A DNA stretch of 64,000 nucleotides from Chondrosia reniformis (GCA_947172415.1 OX359189.1:8446501-8510500); one strand, 5' to 3'. Counted from the stretch's first letter, positions 11,787 to 24,059 are shown. Numbers and translations: made by a program. Notes: a model not told the origin generated them from the letters alone.

Positions 11787-13531
11787 CAGAACTGCCAAAT
11801 GTTTCAAGAATGCATTCATCCTCTTCCATATTAATTGTATCCGGGGCTTGCAAGAAGGTAGCTAGAAAGCTCCATTTTGGAAAGGATATTGCTTGAAAAT
11901 TTGCAAAGAAGTTTCCAGACAAGGCCTATAAAATGTGTCCATGTTGTCACTTACAGTACACTCTGCTCAAATAATATTTGAAAGATGTATTTAAGATAAC
12001 GATGGCTGTGTTCACCAGTTACCTTAGTATTCCTTGTGCTAAGATCATCACTTGATGAGCTATCCTGTGTAATCATAAGCAGAGGAGCTACAGCTGGGAT
12101 AACATCAGATGTAAAAGAGGTCGTTGTAGAGCATTGCAAAACCTCTTCTTCTTCATCACCAGCTATGGGATTGGTTATGGGGAGTTGGTTACAGGTAATT
12201 GGTCTCAAATGAAAAGTTGGTACACACAAATCACGCCAATGATTGAACTGTGTTTTACGCTACATACAAACAATAGGAAACAAATTAATAAACTCATCCA
12301 TGCACACACTGCAACTATATCCAAAGTATGCATACATGTACTGTACATAGAGAATTGAATCACAAATTTACATACGTATAATGGTTACATACAGGAAAAA
12401 TTGGCCGAGCGTATTCAAATGGCTTTGTCTCTTGAGTGGGGAAAATCATTTCATCAATCTTTTTAGTACCAACCAACTACACAAAAATAAAACATCTCAT
12501 GGCATCATAAATATTATTATAGAAAGATATATATGTATGTATGTATATAACAAATAAATCATAAAACGTATGTACGTAGCATACATAAATCAGATGTTAG
12601 AAACTATAAACTTTGGAAATAAAAAAATATATACACTCAAATATAAAGCAAATAATGAAGCATCTTACTATCATTTCCTCAAATGCTATCCCACCAGCCT
12701 ACATTGGTAGACAAATGTGAGATGTCTGATAAACGAGTGGTACATACATAATACAATGCTTCAGCATATGAATGTGATAGATATCAAAAGTAGGGAATAC
12801 ATATATACAGCACATATCACACATATGTACGTACCCTTAATTCAGCATCTGAGGTGGGCTTCTGTAAGAAGAGACAATACTTGAAATTATAAACATTATA
12901 CATTATACTGTACATATACGTACAAAGGCTTCCACTAAATTAGCAGAGTGTAACTATAGCATATGTTCTAAACTTACTTCAAGCCTGCTAGTTTGGTCAT
13001 TTACCATCTAAATACAAGGTAGAAATAACATTTAAATACTGATGTACGCGTATGAATTATACATCTCAAAAGTACATATCCATACCATCAGATATGAATT
13101 TATTAATATTAATATTAATAAATTCATTCCCTTTCATACCTCAGATTTGGCTTCCTCAAATGCAAATTCCTCAGAAGCTGTTTTAATCTCTGCATACTGG
13201 CCATCTCCCAAATTTGGATTAGGTTGGTGTCTCGGTTTTTCCCCTTTTAAATGATCTAGTGTCACATATTGCCCTTTGATCTGAGCAGTAACAAAAGGTC
13301 AAGTACAGTAATAACAATATATTAGAAATGTGATGTGCCAGTTCACTACACACACCTCATGTGTATCCTTGCCACCATCTCCAACTTCACTAGTGGTCTC
13401 TTCTTTGGGAGGCTTCTTGCAATTCACTTCATCATACTTTCCATCTCCATAGTTATCATTTGGAATGTTTCTTGGCTTTGCTCCTCTAGTGTGATCCACT
13501 TCAGCATATTTACACTCCACCTGTACCATAA

Positions 13532-13568
<37 letters not shown>

Positions 13569-16500
13569 AAACAAGCTCAATAGATATGTATAACAAAAAT
13601 AGTTCCTTTTATTATACCTTCTCTTGGGACAGTCCAGAAGGATGATTAGAAGCTGATTCATCTTCTTCTTCAGGTTGCTTGTCATCTTGAACTAATACTT
13701 CAATATACTTCTCTGTGACAACTCTCAATTGATTCGCAGTCACTTCTTTCATTCCATTCTTCCATACTTTAGATGCTGCTTCTCCAAATAACTGTTTTGA
13801 CTTGGGTTTTACTCTTGGTAACATGATACAGACAACAACTATGAAGACCACTATTAATAAAATGGATACTCCAACTGCCACTCCAATAACTACTGTACCC
13901 GCTAGGGGAGCTAACAGTACAGTAATTGAGTAACAACATTTAAAAATGATAGCTCTCTGTTAAATACGTACGTACTCATAAACACTTACATAATGTAGTT
14001 TTGCTATTTCTTATTTCACTCCTGACACTTGGGTCTTCTTTACAATAAGCTCCAATTCCAATCTCATAAGATGTACCAGGAGTAAGATCTTCAATAGTGT
14101 AGGATGTTTCAGTAGTGGTTGTATTCCTCAAACTAGATCCATCTCCACTCTGTTGCCATGTTACCTCATACATGAAGGTACAGTTCTCAAAACACTCATC
14201 ACTGTGGAACCACATCAGGTAGATACTTGTATCCGAAGGGACGGATGTGAGTGAGGGTGGAGGAAGGGGAGACTCTGAAGGAAAATTACACATATTAGGA
14301 TGAAAGCTATTATACAAACGTAATAGGCTACAGATGATACTGATAAATGGTATGTATATATTCACCTTTAACTCTCACAGTCACAGGTTCACTCTCCTCC
14401 ATACTACCATAAGCATACACAACAGCACAAGAGTAGTTAGCCTCTCCATTGAGGAAGACACTCTTTCTTGTTGTCACACTCACAACTGTCTCAGTATTAT
14501 TCTGGAATACAACCATATGGTATGTATCAGGTAGATCAATCCTCTCTCCATCCTTCATCCACACTACAGGACTGGTCTGATTGAAGATGGGCCCACTTGA
14601 TGTAGTATCAGTTATATCATGATGGTGACAGGTGAGTTGGACTTGTCTGTCATAACAGACTGGACCAGCAGGAGAAAAGGAAGTGACGGATTCTCCTACA
14701 AACATTAATATTGTATAAAATATATTGTACAGTAGTAGTCTTAGTAGTAGTATAAAAGGTACTTAATATACAAGAGATATTGATTTAGTAATCAACAAAC
14801 AGATTTGTAAAACAACACATACGTACGTACATAAATATAAATAAATACTACTATATGGGTATGTACAATTAGAGAAGAACTGCAAATTGTCACCTTTGAT
14901 GACAATCTTACTCAACCAAGTGCTACATGCAGGGAGCACCTGAAAGTGACACCACTCACACATGGGATTCAAGAGATTCAAGAGATTGGGGTAATAGTGG
15001 GAGAAAAGAGTAATAAGACAGAGAAGACTAGTAGATGTTGTGCAAGACAGGAGGAAAATATGAAAGGACTGATTGATTTGGACTATACGTACATATACGA
15101 AAATAATGGCGGATGGCAGATTACATAGATACTTCTAGTATGCAAATGAATTTGTTCTATACAAACTCAGGCAGATTAGGCGGTTTGGCGGATTATCCGG
15201 GTTACACTGTATGTAGGTAACTCTAGGTATGTATGTACGTACGCATGTATATGTATATATAGCATATACTCACTGATAGTAGTGAATTCCATTGACAGTG
15301 AATCACTATCAACATCTTCAATTTCAACACATTCAGCAGTTATGTTAACTTCATATTCTGTATCACTCTTCAACCCATCTATTACTACTGTACCACTGGA
15401 GGAGAAGGTACCATTCTGTAGTTGTGTCACATCAGGTACTCCATTGATCACAGGACACCAAAGAGCATGATATTGGAAGGTGTGTTGAGAATAACATTCC
15501 ATATTTGGAGTGTGTTCCACATTATACATAATAACATTAGATTTAGGTTGTATTGCAGTTACATTTGGAAGTGAAACCTCTACATGGAGTGATGGGACAA
15601 CAATTAAGTATCAGTGCTTCATATAGTAAGTCTTGGTCAAAACAACACAACAACATTTCAATCTCTAAAGAACCTCAATAATACCACCACTTTGCTATTT
15701 TGAATTCAGATAAATTTAAACACTTATATAGTTATACAAATATAGCCTATATAATTAACTATATGTACATCTTTAATGTTACCTTGGTTTTCCATTAAAC
15801 TTTCAAGGAAATTAAAAAGATGTATTTTAAACAACAGAACCTTGAATCATCAATTGATATACGTACGTATACTCTGGCTTGTCCCTTACATGATATATAA
15901 TTTCTTTATACCTAAAAATTTAGGTCCACTTACGTAGGCCAGTCTCAATGTAAATTTACAAGTGAGGGGGCTCCACTGTATTATATATTACATCATGTAA
16001 TTTACTCACCAACTGCATCAACCACTACTTCATTGCTGTATTCTCTATCTGATGTATCAAGATTTCGAGTGTAACATCTGTAGATCCACACCTTATTGTT
16101 AAACTCATCTTTAGTTATATCAATATCCAGTGCAGTGTAGGTTGGTTTAATATCAACTAGACTATGTTCATCTTCAGATCCTCCAAAACTAGTCAGTCTT
16201 GTTCCATTCCTCTCCCAACGTATCACAAGTGATCCATCATTAAAAGGATGATCACAAGTAATCCTTGATGTCTGACCAAGACAGTGCCGGTCATTATTGG
16301 AAGTGAGAGTTACAGCAGCAGTGTTTATACCTATAGTACATGCACACAATATCATCTCATGTGAGGTACGTATGATGTATGTAAGTAATATACACTTACG
16401 TATGTTGTACATTTAAAATATTAATGCATCAGAATTCACATTGTAATGTACATAAATGCGGAATTATGATGCTAAATCATTGTCCAAAATGAAATGTAAT

Positions 16501-16704
16501 TCAATGTTAGCTATATTCTACAATAAAATGAAATACTTTATATTTGAAATTAAAAATCTCCTGATTCAGGAAATTGTATAAAATTACTCTACATTTATTT
16601 AGTTTGAAACATAAAGGTTCAAGAGTATTAAAGTACTCACCAAATATGGTAATCCACAGCAGAATAGGTAGTACACATTTCATTTTAGTTGTTTTTGAGA
16701 CCAT
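11787..16704 (-). CDS. Ig-FN3-Ig-FN3 transmembrane receptor with multi-tyrosine tail
   Basis: Exons in transcript order: signal peptide 16641-16704; Ig 16010-16330; FN3 15274-15579; Ig 14366-14695; FN3 13990-14274; TM 13618-13910; tail 13356-13520, 13140-13280, 12978-13007, 12835-12861, 12669-12698, 12393-12476, 12023-12259, 11787-11925. All have GT-AG ends. Ectodomain exons join in phase 1, tail exons in phase 0. The start MVSKTTKMKCVLPILLWI gives a hydrophobic signal. The Ig exons have the Cys...Trp...YxC pattern, and NxS/T sites are frequent. The TM helix holds ILLIVVFIVVVCIML. The tail has YIEV, YAEV, YDEV, YVTL and YAEI, SH2-type YxxV/L/I sites. Two exons repeat a module of the form Y..[LV]DH..G.KPR...GDG[KQ]Y.E. 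Tail exons after 13140 resemble no family I know. The 3' end is open; an exon at about 11349 would add only a stop. A surface recognition receptor is likely; the ligand is unknown. Confidence 0.8.
13529..13567. repeat. (ATT)n microsatellite in receptor intron
   Basis: A run of att trinucleotides lies in the intron between the TM exon and the first multi-tyrosine exon of the minus-strand receptor. It makes a false asparagine-rich open frame on the minus strand. Confidence 0.95.
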
Positions 16705-16749
16705 ATCTACAAACAGAGAAATAATATAGTACACAAAGACAATAAACTA

Positions 16750-18295
16750 TATATAAGTGGATACAAATCAATAATATGTATGTACGTATGTAATAGCGAT
16801 TATCAATTTTATCAATCAAATTATCAACCAATTTGCCAAAACATACACATAAACTTGTAACACTTATAGGTCCTTATGAGCTTGTCAGGATAGCAAGTTA
16901 TATGTTTATATGTATGTCAATGTATATTCCTATCATTATATATATTTACAGTAAAAGTTAGTTAGCATACAGTGTACGTATACAAGTACATTCATGTCCT
17001 GTGGATCTGTATATATGAATATGTTTAGACAGTCATTTGGCTCAAGAACATCATATATGTAACCACTGGCACCTTGAAATATGTTGCACTTTCAAAAATG
17101 TGTGTTACAGTGTATGTATGTATGTACAGCAAATGTGCCAAATATTTGTTTAGCATATGCATCTCCTCTCTTGTCTTATCTTTTAACAACACAGACATAA
17201 CACAGACACAGCATACCCAACTAAACCTTCTTCCTTATCGCACCTCAGACTGTGAGGGAGTAGGAAAATAGCTTCACCTACGTATATATTATTGTACTGC
17301 TATGTACGTACATACGTACAAAGATACAATTTCTATAAAATTTAATCTCATATCTGCTGAGTCAGACATTGCAAGTACCAACATGTGGAAGAAGCTCTGT
17401 GTAGACAACTTATTCATTATAGTTCAGACTGCATACACTGCACTCCTGTTCATACTGATATATTCTAATAGAAACACGCAAACACACTACACACTATGTA
17501 CACTCCATAATACAATACAATATATCATTGCCTTGCAATGGCAAAGAAGTGTGGTATAAGCTTATATAGTCTTTATATCAGCAAACTGTGACTAATATAA
17601 AGACACAATTCTCAACCATGTCCCTGAAGCTTCAAGTCCACTAAAAGTAAAAGTGTACTTGAATATTTCTATAAAGCAGCCATAGTAGTACCTGAAACAG
17701 AACTTTATTGACACCACTAGGATTCAATATACTTCACACTGAAAATGCAAAGCCTGACTGTCATAACATAAACAAACAGTTAAACATGTGACTATAAGCA
17801 AGGGAAATAACATTAGAGCTCAAAAAGGAAGCTTAAGATGTCATATGGGTACCTAATTATACATCCTCTTATAGTTAACTGATGCATACACAACCTATAG
17901 TCTATTTCCCAAAGCATGAAATTTACAGGTACATAGATATGTATGTAAGTTATAAACATAACAAAGGTGATGTAATACGCTTATTGAAGGGAAAACGAGA
18001 CATTCTCTACTGCTAATCCCAATATCCACGCGTCAGAGATATGACACACAATCTAAAGTTCGACTGGATAAAAAGTTCGTTTTAGGCAAACACGTTATAC
18101 ATACCCAATGTGTTTGCCTATACTGTATTGTATAACTATAGATAAAGTCCTAGGATATAGTTAAAATGATCAAATATCAAATCGATCCTACGAAACAGCC
18201 GCATACACGGGTTCAAAGACACTAATTATTATTCACAGGTCGATATCTTAAAAGTTTACCTTGCGTCCAATCTTTATTCTCTCAAAGAATCAATG
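16750..18295. other. Spacer upstream of the 16.7 kb receptor
   Basis: This region should hold the promoter of the minus-strand receptor starting at 16704. I see no convincing core promoter motif, only AT-rich sequence with several gtacgtac runs. No gene is supported. Confidence 0.4.
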
Positions 18296-18301
18296 CGTTG
18301 A

Positions 18302-18656
18302 CAGGGGCGTAGGAAGTAGTTTAAGAATGGGGGGGCTGTAATAATGTGAGTAAGGGTTGCGAGCGAAAATTTTTTTGACGTATTGCGCAACTCCTTCCAC
18401 TTGCGCAATACAAAATGGCGGCAGGAGACACTTGGACAGTGCAGGGAAATGAATGGGCTACTGCTAGCCGTACGCGAGACTAATCACTGCGAGGCTTTAG
18501 CAACTTCAGACATCAGTCCAGTACAACAGACTGGCTACTATATTGGGCAAGTTGTGGTATTCATACCTTCATTGTATGAACTTCACAACTTGGCAGTGTT
18601 GCCCTATTTTTAGGAGGGGCCCAGCCCCCCGCGCCCCCCTGCTTCCTACGCCAGTG
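18302..18656. mobile_element. hAT-like non-autonomous element 1
   Basis: The left end CAGGGGCGTAGGAAG and right end CTTCCTACGCCAGTG are imperfect inverted repeats. A 5-bp target duplication GTTGA flanks the element (18297-18301 and 18657-18661). CAG-type termini with 5-bp duplications fit a hAT-related (hAT5-type) family. There is no transposase reading frame. Confidence 0.8.
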
Positions 18657-18691
18657 GTTGAGGCTTTGAATTTAGACAGCTTAACCTTATA

Positions 18692-19140
18692 CAGGGGCGT
18701 AGGAAGTAGGTTAAGAATGGGGGGGCTGTAATAATGTGAGTAAGGTTTGCGAGCGAAGCGAGCGAAAAAAATTTTGACGTTTTAATATACTGTTATTTCA
18801 TTGCCTATGTAGTCACAGCTTTAAATCAAACTCAAACTATACAAAACTTACATTACTAATGAAAAAGATTCAGTGTTAGCTAAACTTGCCAAAATAGTTC
18901 ATGCGACGGCTGTTTGCTCCCACGAAGTCTTTGGCAACAGAAACAAGATTTAAGGATTCAGTTCTTTCTGAATGCACATAAAGTAGGAACAAATTGTTAA
19001 GGCGCTGTTGAGTCATTGAACTCCTCAAAAAGGTCTTGATCCGACGAAGGGAAGAGAAAGACCTCTCAGCAGTGTTGCCCTATTTTTAGGAGGGGCCCAG
19101 CCCCCCTTCGCTGGTGCTTGGGGGGCTTCCTACGCCAGTG
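18692..19140. mobile_element. hAT-like non-autonomous element 2
   Basis: Same termini as the preceding element, with target duplication TTATA on both sides (18687-18691 and 19141-19145). It shares the left 80 bp and right 60 bp with element 1, including gcgagcgaagcgagcgaaaa, but the middle differs. The two inserted independently only 35 bp apart. Confidence 0.85.
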
Positions 19141-19146
19141 TTATAC

Positions 19147-19835
19147 CATAGATTATCTATACTACGTAACCGGGATTGGAATCCGATCAGAATAAACGTG
19201 TCACAATTGCTCAACATTTACGATCGTTTATGTCCGCTTTCAGCCACCGGATCATCAAATGAAGATAATTAATGGATGCGACAGTTCCTTCGCTTTCCAA
19301 CGATGAAAAAACGACGAAAATCGCAAGTACGTCGTTGAGTCCCAGGTGTTACACAAGCGAACTACCTATTTTGGCCGTAAATCGTCCCATTTTCAGAACA
19401 TGGAACAGTTTCCTACCTTCTAGTTTATATTAATAGATGCAGCTAATCGTATTAATTCCATAGACAGCTTGTTTGCAGCTTTGTGTTATACGATGCTCAA
19501 GCCAAGTGTTATTTTTATAATTTCAGGTGTTGATTTGTAACGTAGATAATAATCGAATAGGAGCCTGTTACGTATTATTAAAGGCATAAAAACTGTCAAC
19601 TATACCAGTCCTCATTCGTACTATAACAAATGAACTACTAACAAGTGTTTAAGCGAAGTACACGAAGCTGTTCTAAAGGCTTGTGTAACGATTACCCTAG
19701 AAGTACAACAAACATGGTGACACAGGAAGTGATGTCAGGTTTTATTTTATACACAATGTACGCGTAGTCATAACAAAACTCAGTACGCAATACTCGATGA
19801 TTCCAATCCCGGTTACGTAGTATAGATAATCTATG
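19147..19835. mobile_element. MITE with 37-bp perfect terminal inverted repeats
   Basis: The 37-bp sequence beginning catagattatctatactacg (19147-19183) is repeated exactly in inverse complement at 19799-19835. The interior of about 615 bp has no transposase frame. Flanks share TTATAC close to both ends, possibly the target duplication. It abuts the right target duplication of hAT-like element 2. Superfamily not assigned. Confidence 0.85.
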
Positions 19836-20420
19836 CTTATACACAGTTCTACGACCGCACCCTCATTTGAAATACCGTATTACCAATAAATATGGCAGTC
19901 AACCGTAAAACAAAGATGGTAAGTAGGATAAAGCCACAAGAACGGCATGGCAGGGCCCTTAACGCCTGGATAACAGTTCTTAGACGATTCTCGATAATGT
20001 CTAAGCGTTAAGCGGTGTTTCGTTCAAGTGGAATCAGGAATCCAACAGCTGTCTTTTATAATATGTAATGATGAACATACACAGCTGCAACTGTTTGTAG
20101 AATTTGCTCGAGACTCTCTCCCTGTGAAGGTCTTGTGTATACCGTTTTACCAATCGAAGAAAGGTAAGCAAATGCTGCCGAATTTTCAGGTGTCCGATAA
20201 TATAGGTTACTTCCATCCGAAATTACGTAAATTAGGACACTTGACATTTTTAATAATCATTCCAAAACCGAAGCACCTGTTCCCACCTGTCGTCGTCAGA
20301 CGATTGTTATCTACCTACCCAATCTGTGCGCAAAAATCTAAAGAATAAAGTAAGTTATCACCGAGAAATGGTGTCTGATTTTAGAGGGTGTCCGAATTGG
20401 AATTTCACACCCTACGTTTC
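19836..20420. other. Transposon-derived relic
   Basis: Slightly GC-richer sequence with short degenerate frames. The end segment at about 20345-20415 (gagaaatggtgtc, then ttttagagggtgtcc, then tttcacacc) matches 33035-33105, which directly follows a pogo/Tigger transposase relic. Both are probably ends of the same DNA transposon family. Confidence 0.5.
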
Positions 20421-20797
20421 TTTCATGAGGTATTAGCTATGCATGACCTAGAACAATAGAGCACCATGCATACAATAGGTTGAACAATTTCAAGGTGTAT
20501 TTATCTATTCAAGCTCTATTCACCATACATCCTAGAATAAACATCCATGCAAAAGAACTTATATTATACATAAAATGCGCAGAACATCTTGGTAGCTAGA
20601 TTATATATCTCTATTGAATTTTCGAATTCACCATAATATTTGTAACCCATATAGCTATAAGGTATCTAAACAGACTATATTGATAGTCCCTAGTCCCATT
20701 ATATTATTATTATTAAAGTGACTATCAGTATACAAGCTGACCAGCCAGGTTTGGCTTATTAGTCACAAAAAAGATTGGTAAGGGTGTTTACAATAAA

Positions 20798-23104
20798 TTA
20801 TGATGGGAATAAAAGGGATTGTCTAAGATTATACATTCTATAAATAAAATTAATGACTTTTGTATTGTCTGAGGTTAAAAGATATTGTAATTTAGTGGAG
20901 GGAGGCATACATGTAAAATTGGGATTAAGATTGGTACAGTAGGTAAATAAATCTTTTCTTATAATATTAAGTTTACAACAATCAAGCAAAAAATGTGCTT
21001 GGTCCTCCACCTCACCCCCAGCACAGACCTGACATGTCCTCTGATCAAATGGGATGGAGGTGTAACGACCAACTTCGACTGCAAGGGGAAGGCAACCAGT
21101 ACGTAGACCAGCGATGACTCGTCTCCTGCCTTTGTCACATCTCATTATATAACTATCTACCTTGGGAGCAAATTTTATCTTACGGTAAAGATTTAATCTA
21201 CCACCAGAACTGGAGTTATAAGGGATTCTATTAATATTTTGATACCAGAGTAAATCATAATTAACACAGATACTTTGGGTGGTAAGATGTACAATAGAGT
21301 TAAGATCAAGTGTTGCAGGGGGGGAGTATTGGGGCCAGTAGCTAGAAAACAAATTATTTACAGAGCTAACCCAATTATGGGTGCCTTGCTCGGCCAATCT
21401 ACATGCTTCAATAAAAACTGCTTTTGTGATACGATTATTATGTAGGGTGTGTAGTCTTTTCCAAAATTTAATACATGTGATTTTTGTCAGACATGATATA
21501 GGTTTCCAACCCATCTCCCCTATTAAAGCGTCAAGAGGTACATTCCGATTAAGTCCTAAGAAGTTTCTAATTAGTTTAAACTGTATTTTGTTAACCTGAT
21601 CATAGGACTTAAATCCCCATAAAAAGGAGCTATAATTAATGACTGGTAAGATTAGACTTTCATATATTTTACTGTATACATTGTAGTTAAAATTACCTGA
21701 GGTCCTAGATTTACAGATTAAAAGGCTGGCAGCTCTACTGGCTGAGATAGAGGTTGCTTCAATTGTAGCCTTCAGACTAAGGTGCTCAGTAAATATGACA
21801 CCTAGGTACTTGTATTTATCAGTGTAAGTAATATAAGCATTACAGCATTTAAATATTTTTGAGTCTAGTGGTTTTCTATTGTTTCTGAAATGCACTGTTT
21901 TAGTTTTATCAGGGTTTATAGACAAATTCCATAAGTTACAATAAGAGGTAAGAGAATTTAACTTATTCTGTAGGATTCTAGGAGAGTCTGCTATGATAAC
22001 TAAATCATCTGCATATAGTAGAGCATCGATCTTTATATTACCAAAGCTAATTGGGGCATTTACTTCCCTGAGGGAAACCGGTAGATCATTGATATAAATG
22101 TTAAATAGAGTGGGGGACAAAACACATCCTTGCTTAACACCTGTATTAACTTGGAACCAATCAGTGGTACCATTTTCAGTACATACTGCATATTGTGTGT
22201 TAGAATAAAGTCTACGGATAGAACTGAGAAAAAGGCCATTGATACCTATATTGTTTAATTTTGACCATAATTTCTCTCTTGGTATAGAGTCAAAGGCTTT
22301 TTTAAAGTCAACAAAACAAGCAAATGTATCTTTTTTCCTTGACTTTCGATTTTCAATAATGCTAAAAAGAGAAAATATTTGGTCTTGACAGCTTCTATTT
22401 TTCCTAAATCCACCTTGCTCTTCACATAGTAGATCATTAGAATCCAAGTATGCTGTAAGACGATTATTCAGGATTTTACAATAGCACTTAGTAATACAAG
22501 ATTGTACTGCTATTCCTCTGTAATTATTTGTGTCATATTTATTTCCAATACCCTTGTATATGGGTGTCAGTGAGCTATAGTACCATTCATCTGGTATCAA
22601 TGATTTCTTAAAACAGAGATTAAATAGTTTATGTAGATATTTAAGAGTATTAATGTTTTTAAGTGTACTAGGGCCTAGACCATCTGGACCTGCCGCTTTT
22701 TTATCTTTTAGAGAGTAAACTGCATCAGTGACTTCTTCTAAGGAGATTTCCCTATTCAAGTACGGTTCCCATTGGGTCTGATTATTGTTAGTTTGTAGTG
22801 TCTGTACCAAATCATTAGCCATTGTAACTAACTCTTGATTAGGCTGCTGTTGGTAAGGGGGGTTTAGTAAGTTCTTAAAGTAGTTATACCAGATATCTTT
22901 TATTTCTTGAGGATCAGATGTTAATGTACCATTAGCATTTAAAAGTGATCTTGGCAGGGTATTTTTTTCTGGGGTGCTAGTGATACTAATTTTATCAAAT
23001 AGTTTCCAAAATTTCTGTGAATTGCCCATGCTTAAATGATTTACTAGGTTTAAATTCATTCTATTTTGATACTTTCTTTTTTTCATGTCTGACCAGGGTG
23101 TCAA
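20798..23104 (-). CDS. LINE reverse transcriptase ORF
   Basis: An open frame of 768 codons. RT landmarks are in order: KAAGPDG near residue 136, QGGFRKNRSCQDQ near 230, FVDFKKAFDS near 264, GVKQGCVLSP near 322, the catalytic YADD near 364-367, NPDKTKTV near 397 and YKYLG near 436. Near residues 690-715 the C-terminus has a CxxC...HxxxxC motif (TCQVC, then HFLLDC), common in LINE ORF2 proteins. The catalytic triad looks intact, but the element is 5'-truncated and frameshifted from its endonuclease, so it is not expected to move by itself. The initial Met is only the first one after the shift. Confidence 0.9.
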   Translation of the reverse strand: MTPWSDMKKRKYQNRMNLNLVNHLSMGNSQKFWKLFDKISITSTPEKNTLPRSLLNANGTLTSDPQEIKDIWYNYFKNLLNPPYQQQPNQELVTMANDLVQTLQTNNNQTQWEPYLNREISLEEVTDAVYSLKDKKAAGPDGLGPSTLKNINTLKYLHKLFNLCFKKSLIPDEWYYSSLTPIYKGIGNKYDTNNYRGIAVQSCITKCYCKILNNRLTAYLDSNDLLCEEQGGFRKNRSCQDQIFSLFSIIENRKSRKKDTFACFVDFKKAFDSIPREKLWSKLNNIGINGLFLSSIRRLYSNTQYAVCTENGTTDWFQVNTGVKQGCVLSPTLFNIYINDLPVSLREVNAPISFGNIKIDALLYADDLVIIADSPRILQNKLNSLTSYCNLWNLSINPDKTKTVHFRNNRKPLDSKIFKCCNAYITYTDKYKYLGVIFTEHLSLKATIEATSISASRAASLLICKSRTSGNFNYNVYSKIYESLILPVINYSSFLWGFKSYDQVNKIQFKLIRNFLGLNRNVPLDALIGEMGWKPISCLTKITCIKFWKRLHTLHNNRITKAVFIEACRLAEQGTHNWVSSVNNLFSSYWPQYSPPATLDLNSIVHLTTQSICVNYDLLWYQNINRIPYNSSSGGRLNLYRKIKFAPKVDSYIMRCDKGRRRVIAGLRTGCLPLAVEVGRYTSIPFDQRTCQVCAGGEVEDQAHFLLDCCKLNIIRKDLFTYCTNLNPNFTCMPPSTKLQYLLTSDNTKVINFIYRMYNLRQSLLFPS

Positions 23105-24035
23105 AAACTTTTTGTTTATTTCTAAATATTCGCCATAATTGTAGCCTAATTGGGTCAGATCTATTACAGGCCAGCCACTTTTTCTGAGCCTCCTTCAACT
23201 CTTTTCTACAGATGGACAAATCACTATTCCACCAAGGTTTGGGGGATGGGCCGTAACGTCTTGTATTATTAGGGCTTTGACCGTCGACTTCAGACTTGAT
23301 GATATTACAGAATGTACTAAAATTTTTATTAAGCTTAGTAGGGTTTGGTTCTGAGGAGATAGTTTCAAGTTCTGTAATAAGTGTATCTATAGTATTAGTG
23401 GCTTCCGGGGTTGATAGACAAGTCTTTGATGGAGCACAGTGATAGGTACGTCTATGTCTATAGGTTAGTCTAGACTCATCTTTTCTTGAATAAAATTGTT
23501 GGGCATTGTATGTAGAATCAATTAAATATTTCCATGTAAGAAGGGAGTGATCAGGTGCATTAGAGTCGTATGGTAAATTTAATTCCTCAACTAAATCTAG
23601 TACAGTGTGTACTTCAAAGTTTGAGAAATAAGCCAGAGTGGACTGGGGGACAATTACATAATCTACTACTGCCCTACCAAGTGTTGATATACTGGTAAAA
23701 TTGTTATACTTGGGGTCAGATCTACCATTAAGCATGATCATGTGTGAATCTAATAACAGATCAATAAACTGCCGCCCGTGGGAGTTCACCACGGAGTCAA
23801 CTACCTGCCTCTTAGGGAGGTGGGGCATGTCTGTATCACTCAGGTTGCCGGTCCTAGCATTAAAATCCCCGCATATAATAAGGTCACCAAGGGGGTAAAA
23901 AAGCATTATTTGAGTTCTTAGGGTCTCAAAAAATTCTACAGATGAGTCTCCACGGCTAGAGCCTGATGGTGGCAAATAACAGGCACACAGGCAGAAGGAA
24001 TTACTGGAGTTAATATGGTTAAAGGACAACCACAA
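23061..24035 (-). pseudogene. LINE endonuclease C-terminal fragment, frameshifted
   Basis: A 324-codon frame in the exonuclease-endonuclease-phosphatase family. It holds the GDFNARTG segment and a DHSLL stretch near residue 165, the metal-binding Asp-His region. The N-terminal third of the domain, with the Glu/Asn catalytic motifs, is absent. The frame runs past the RT junction and stops at 23061, where the RT frame has already opened. Confidence 0.8.
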
Positions 24036-24059
24036 GATGCCTTCATAACTATTATTGAG

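Larger units (their letters stand above)
20700..24050 (-). mobile_element. 5'-truncated non-LTR retrotransposon (APE-RT type)
   Basis: The minus strand encodes the C-terminal part of an apurinic-type endonuclease (23061-24035; CACYLPPSGSSRG, LIICGDFNARTG) followed by reverse transcriptase (20798-23104). Past the stop a short 3' UTR ends near an (AAT)n tract at about 20700-20715, which may be the tail. The N-terminal endonuclease and any gag-like ORF1 are missing, so this is a typical 5'-truncated LINE. Endonuclease and RT are in different frames with a 43-bp overlap at a T-rich stretch near 23080, best read as a one-base frameshift in a once-continuous ORF. The clade (CR1, Jockey or other) cannot be fixed by eye. 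Confidence 0.9.

Noticed and set aside
13299..13583. Asn-run frame on the minus strand and Ile-run frame on the plus strand
   Set aside because: The runs come from the (ATT)n tract in an intron; only the part at 13356-13520 on the minus strand is exon.
20028..20348. 106-codon plus-strand frame
   Set aside because: No recognisable domain, overlaps frames on the other strand, and runs into a repeat also found at 33.0 kb; treated as transposon relic.
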